Below, piece by piece: positions 4,150 through 5,043 of a stretch of DNA of 5,043 bases. The stretch covers positions 16,899 through 21,941 of the forward strand of contig DCJH01000071.1 of assembly GCA_002317385.1 (NCBI GenBank), given 5' to 3'. The position numbers and the translations under genes are program-made. Below the pieces are notes generated by a model that was not told the DNA's origin, ran no database searches, and saw nothing but the letters and a program-made list of their open reading frames with translations. The stretch comes from Prevotella sp. UBA1705. GTDB taxonomy: Bacteria > Bacteroidota > Bacteroidia > Bacteroidales > Bacteroidaceae. How positions within the stretch are numbered: position 1 is the first letter of the stretch; each line of letters opens with the position of its first letter.

Positions 4150-5043
4150 ATGATACAGACAGTAGTAAAGCGAGACGGAAGAATCGTGGGGTTCAACGAC
4201 CTGAAAATACAGGCCGCCATCCGCAAAGCCATGCTTCACACCGAGCGCGGCGAGGACGAACAGCTCATCGGGCGCATAGCCGACCACATCGCCTTGAGGG
4301 GTCGCAGCCAGATGTCGGTGGAGGATATTCAGGACGCCGTGGAGGTGGAGCTCATGAAGAGCGCGCGCAAGGACGTGGCGCAGAAGTACATTGCCTATCG
4401 CAACCAGCGCTCCATAGCCCGCAAAGCGAAGACCCGCGACGTGTTCATGGAGATTGTAAACATACAGAAGAACGACGTGACGCGCGAAAATGCCAATATG
4501 AACGCCGACACCCCCGCGGGCATGATGATGAAGTTTGCCTCGGAGAGCACCAAGCCGTTTGTAGACGACTACCTGTTGTCGGAGGATGTGCGCGACGCCG
4601 TGAAGCACAACATGATCCACGTGCACGATAAGGACTACTATCCCACCAAGTCGCTCACCTGCGTGCAGCACCCCCTCGACCACATCCTCCAGCGCGGTTT
4701 TGTGGCCGGCCATGGGTCGTCGCGGCCTGCCAAGCGCATAGAGACGGCGGCCGTGCTGGCCTGCATCTCCTTGGAGACTGCCCAGAACGAGATGCACGGC
4801 GGGCAGGCCATACCCGCCTTCGACTTCTATCTCGCACCCTTTGTGAGACTGAGCTACCAGGAGGAAATCAAGCATTTGGAACAGCTCACGGGCCAAGACC
4901 TACAATACCTGATGAACACTGAGATTACCGATTATCTCGAACGAGACCTCGACGGCCTGGCCGCGGACGAACGATTGAGGCAGCACGCCATCAACCAAAC
5001 GGTCGGCCGCGTGCACCAGGCCATGGAGGCCTTCATCCACAAC
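4150..5043 (+). CDS. nrdD: Anaerobic (class III) ribonucleoside-triphosphate reductase, N-terminal part
   Basis: NrdD makes deoxyribonucleotides for DNA synthesis without oxygen, reducing ribonucleoside triphosphates through a glycyl radical installed by the radical SAM activase NrdG. The frame runs from ATG at 4150 to the window end, 298 codons, less than half of a typical NrdD. Residues 1-95 form an ATP-cone: MIQTVVKRDGRIVGFN, then MSVEDIQDAVEVELM and AQKYIAYRNQR; this allosteric domain senses ATP/dATP. The catalytic domain follows with NADTPAGMMMKFASE and HVHDKDYYPTKSLTC; Cys171 occupies the position of one of the two active-site cysteines of known class III enzymes. LETAQNEMHGGQAIPAFDFYLAP (208-230) is also characteristic. 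The second active-site cysteine, zinc cysteines and glycine-radical loop lie outside. No strong ribosome binding site precedes the start; the family N-terminus fixes it. nrdG is expected downstream but not visible. Composition is GC-rich, in sharp contrast to its leader. Confidence 0.96.
   Translation, partial: MIQTVVKRDGRIVGFNDLKIQAAIRKAMLHTERGEDEQLIGRIADHIALRGRSQMSVEDIQDAVEVELMKSARKDVAQKYIAYRNQRSIARKAKTRDVFMEIVNIQKNDVTRENANMNADTPAGMMMKFASESTKPFVDDYLLSEDVRDAVKHNMIHVHDKDYYPTKSLTCVQHPLDHILQRGFVAGHGSSRPAKRIETAAVLACISLETAQNEMHGGQAIPAFDFYLAPFVRLSYQEEIKHLEQLTGQDLQYLMNTEITDYLERDLDGLAADERLRQHAINQTVGRVHQAMEAFIHN

Noticed and set aside
4132..4896. Minus-strand open frame of 254 codons
   Set aside because: Antisense to nrdD, with a His/Leu/Val-rich composition and no recognisable motif; an antisense shadow.

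Overview
The window looks like a chromosomal segment from an anaerobic Bacteroidota, most likely Prevotella or a close relative. Three observations support this. Every transcription unit is preceded by a perfect match to the Bacteroidota -7 element TAnnTTTG, and most have weak Shine-Dalgarno sequences. One gene is an oxygen-sensitive class III ribonucleotide reductase. The housekeeping genes are GC-rich while the intergenic DNA is very AT-rich. The genus is inferred from overall style, not from a marker gene.

Layout. Positions 1-987 (minus) hold the N-terminal 329 codons of a lipoprotein-like bifunctional methionine sulfoxide reductase with MsrB before MsrA; its 3' end lies outside the window. 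A 327-bp divergent intergenic region follows, carrying promoters for both directions and several small dyads. Positions 1315-2442 (plus) encode a complete class II Fic protein (predicted AMP transferase) with its autoinhibitory motif, Fic catalytic motif and a C-terminal winged helix; it is clearly less GC-rich than the flanking genes. A large mismatched hairpin (2591-2626) separates it from a convergent two-gene operon on the minus strand: a YecH-family putative metal-binding protein (3027-3260) and a glutaredoxin-related protein (2712-3008). Divergent from that operon is a second copy of the glutaredoxin-related protein (3483-3776, plus), about two thirds identical by eye but with CPYC instead of CPDC at the active site. 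A 13-bp perfect inverted repeat sits between the divergent promoters. A strong hairpin (3844-3882) and an AT-rich leader with repeats lead to the start of nrdD (4150 to the window end, plus).

How the genes fit together. Four of the six genes concern thiol, radical or metal redox chemistry: repair of oxidised methionine, two small CxxC proteins with an extra C-terminal cysteine pair, a putative metal-binding protein linked in the literature to Fe-S radical maturases, and a glycyl-radical ribonucleotide reductase that needs an external reductant and an anaerobic activase. A shared physiological theme is plausible, but the window shows at least five separate promoters, so it is not one operon. 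The Fic gene is the outlier in composition and function. The most unusual feature is the mirrored pair of glutaredoxin-like paralogues around the YecH-family gene, with the inverted repeat between them. I see no phage, insertion sequence, CRISPR or RNA gene.
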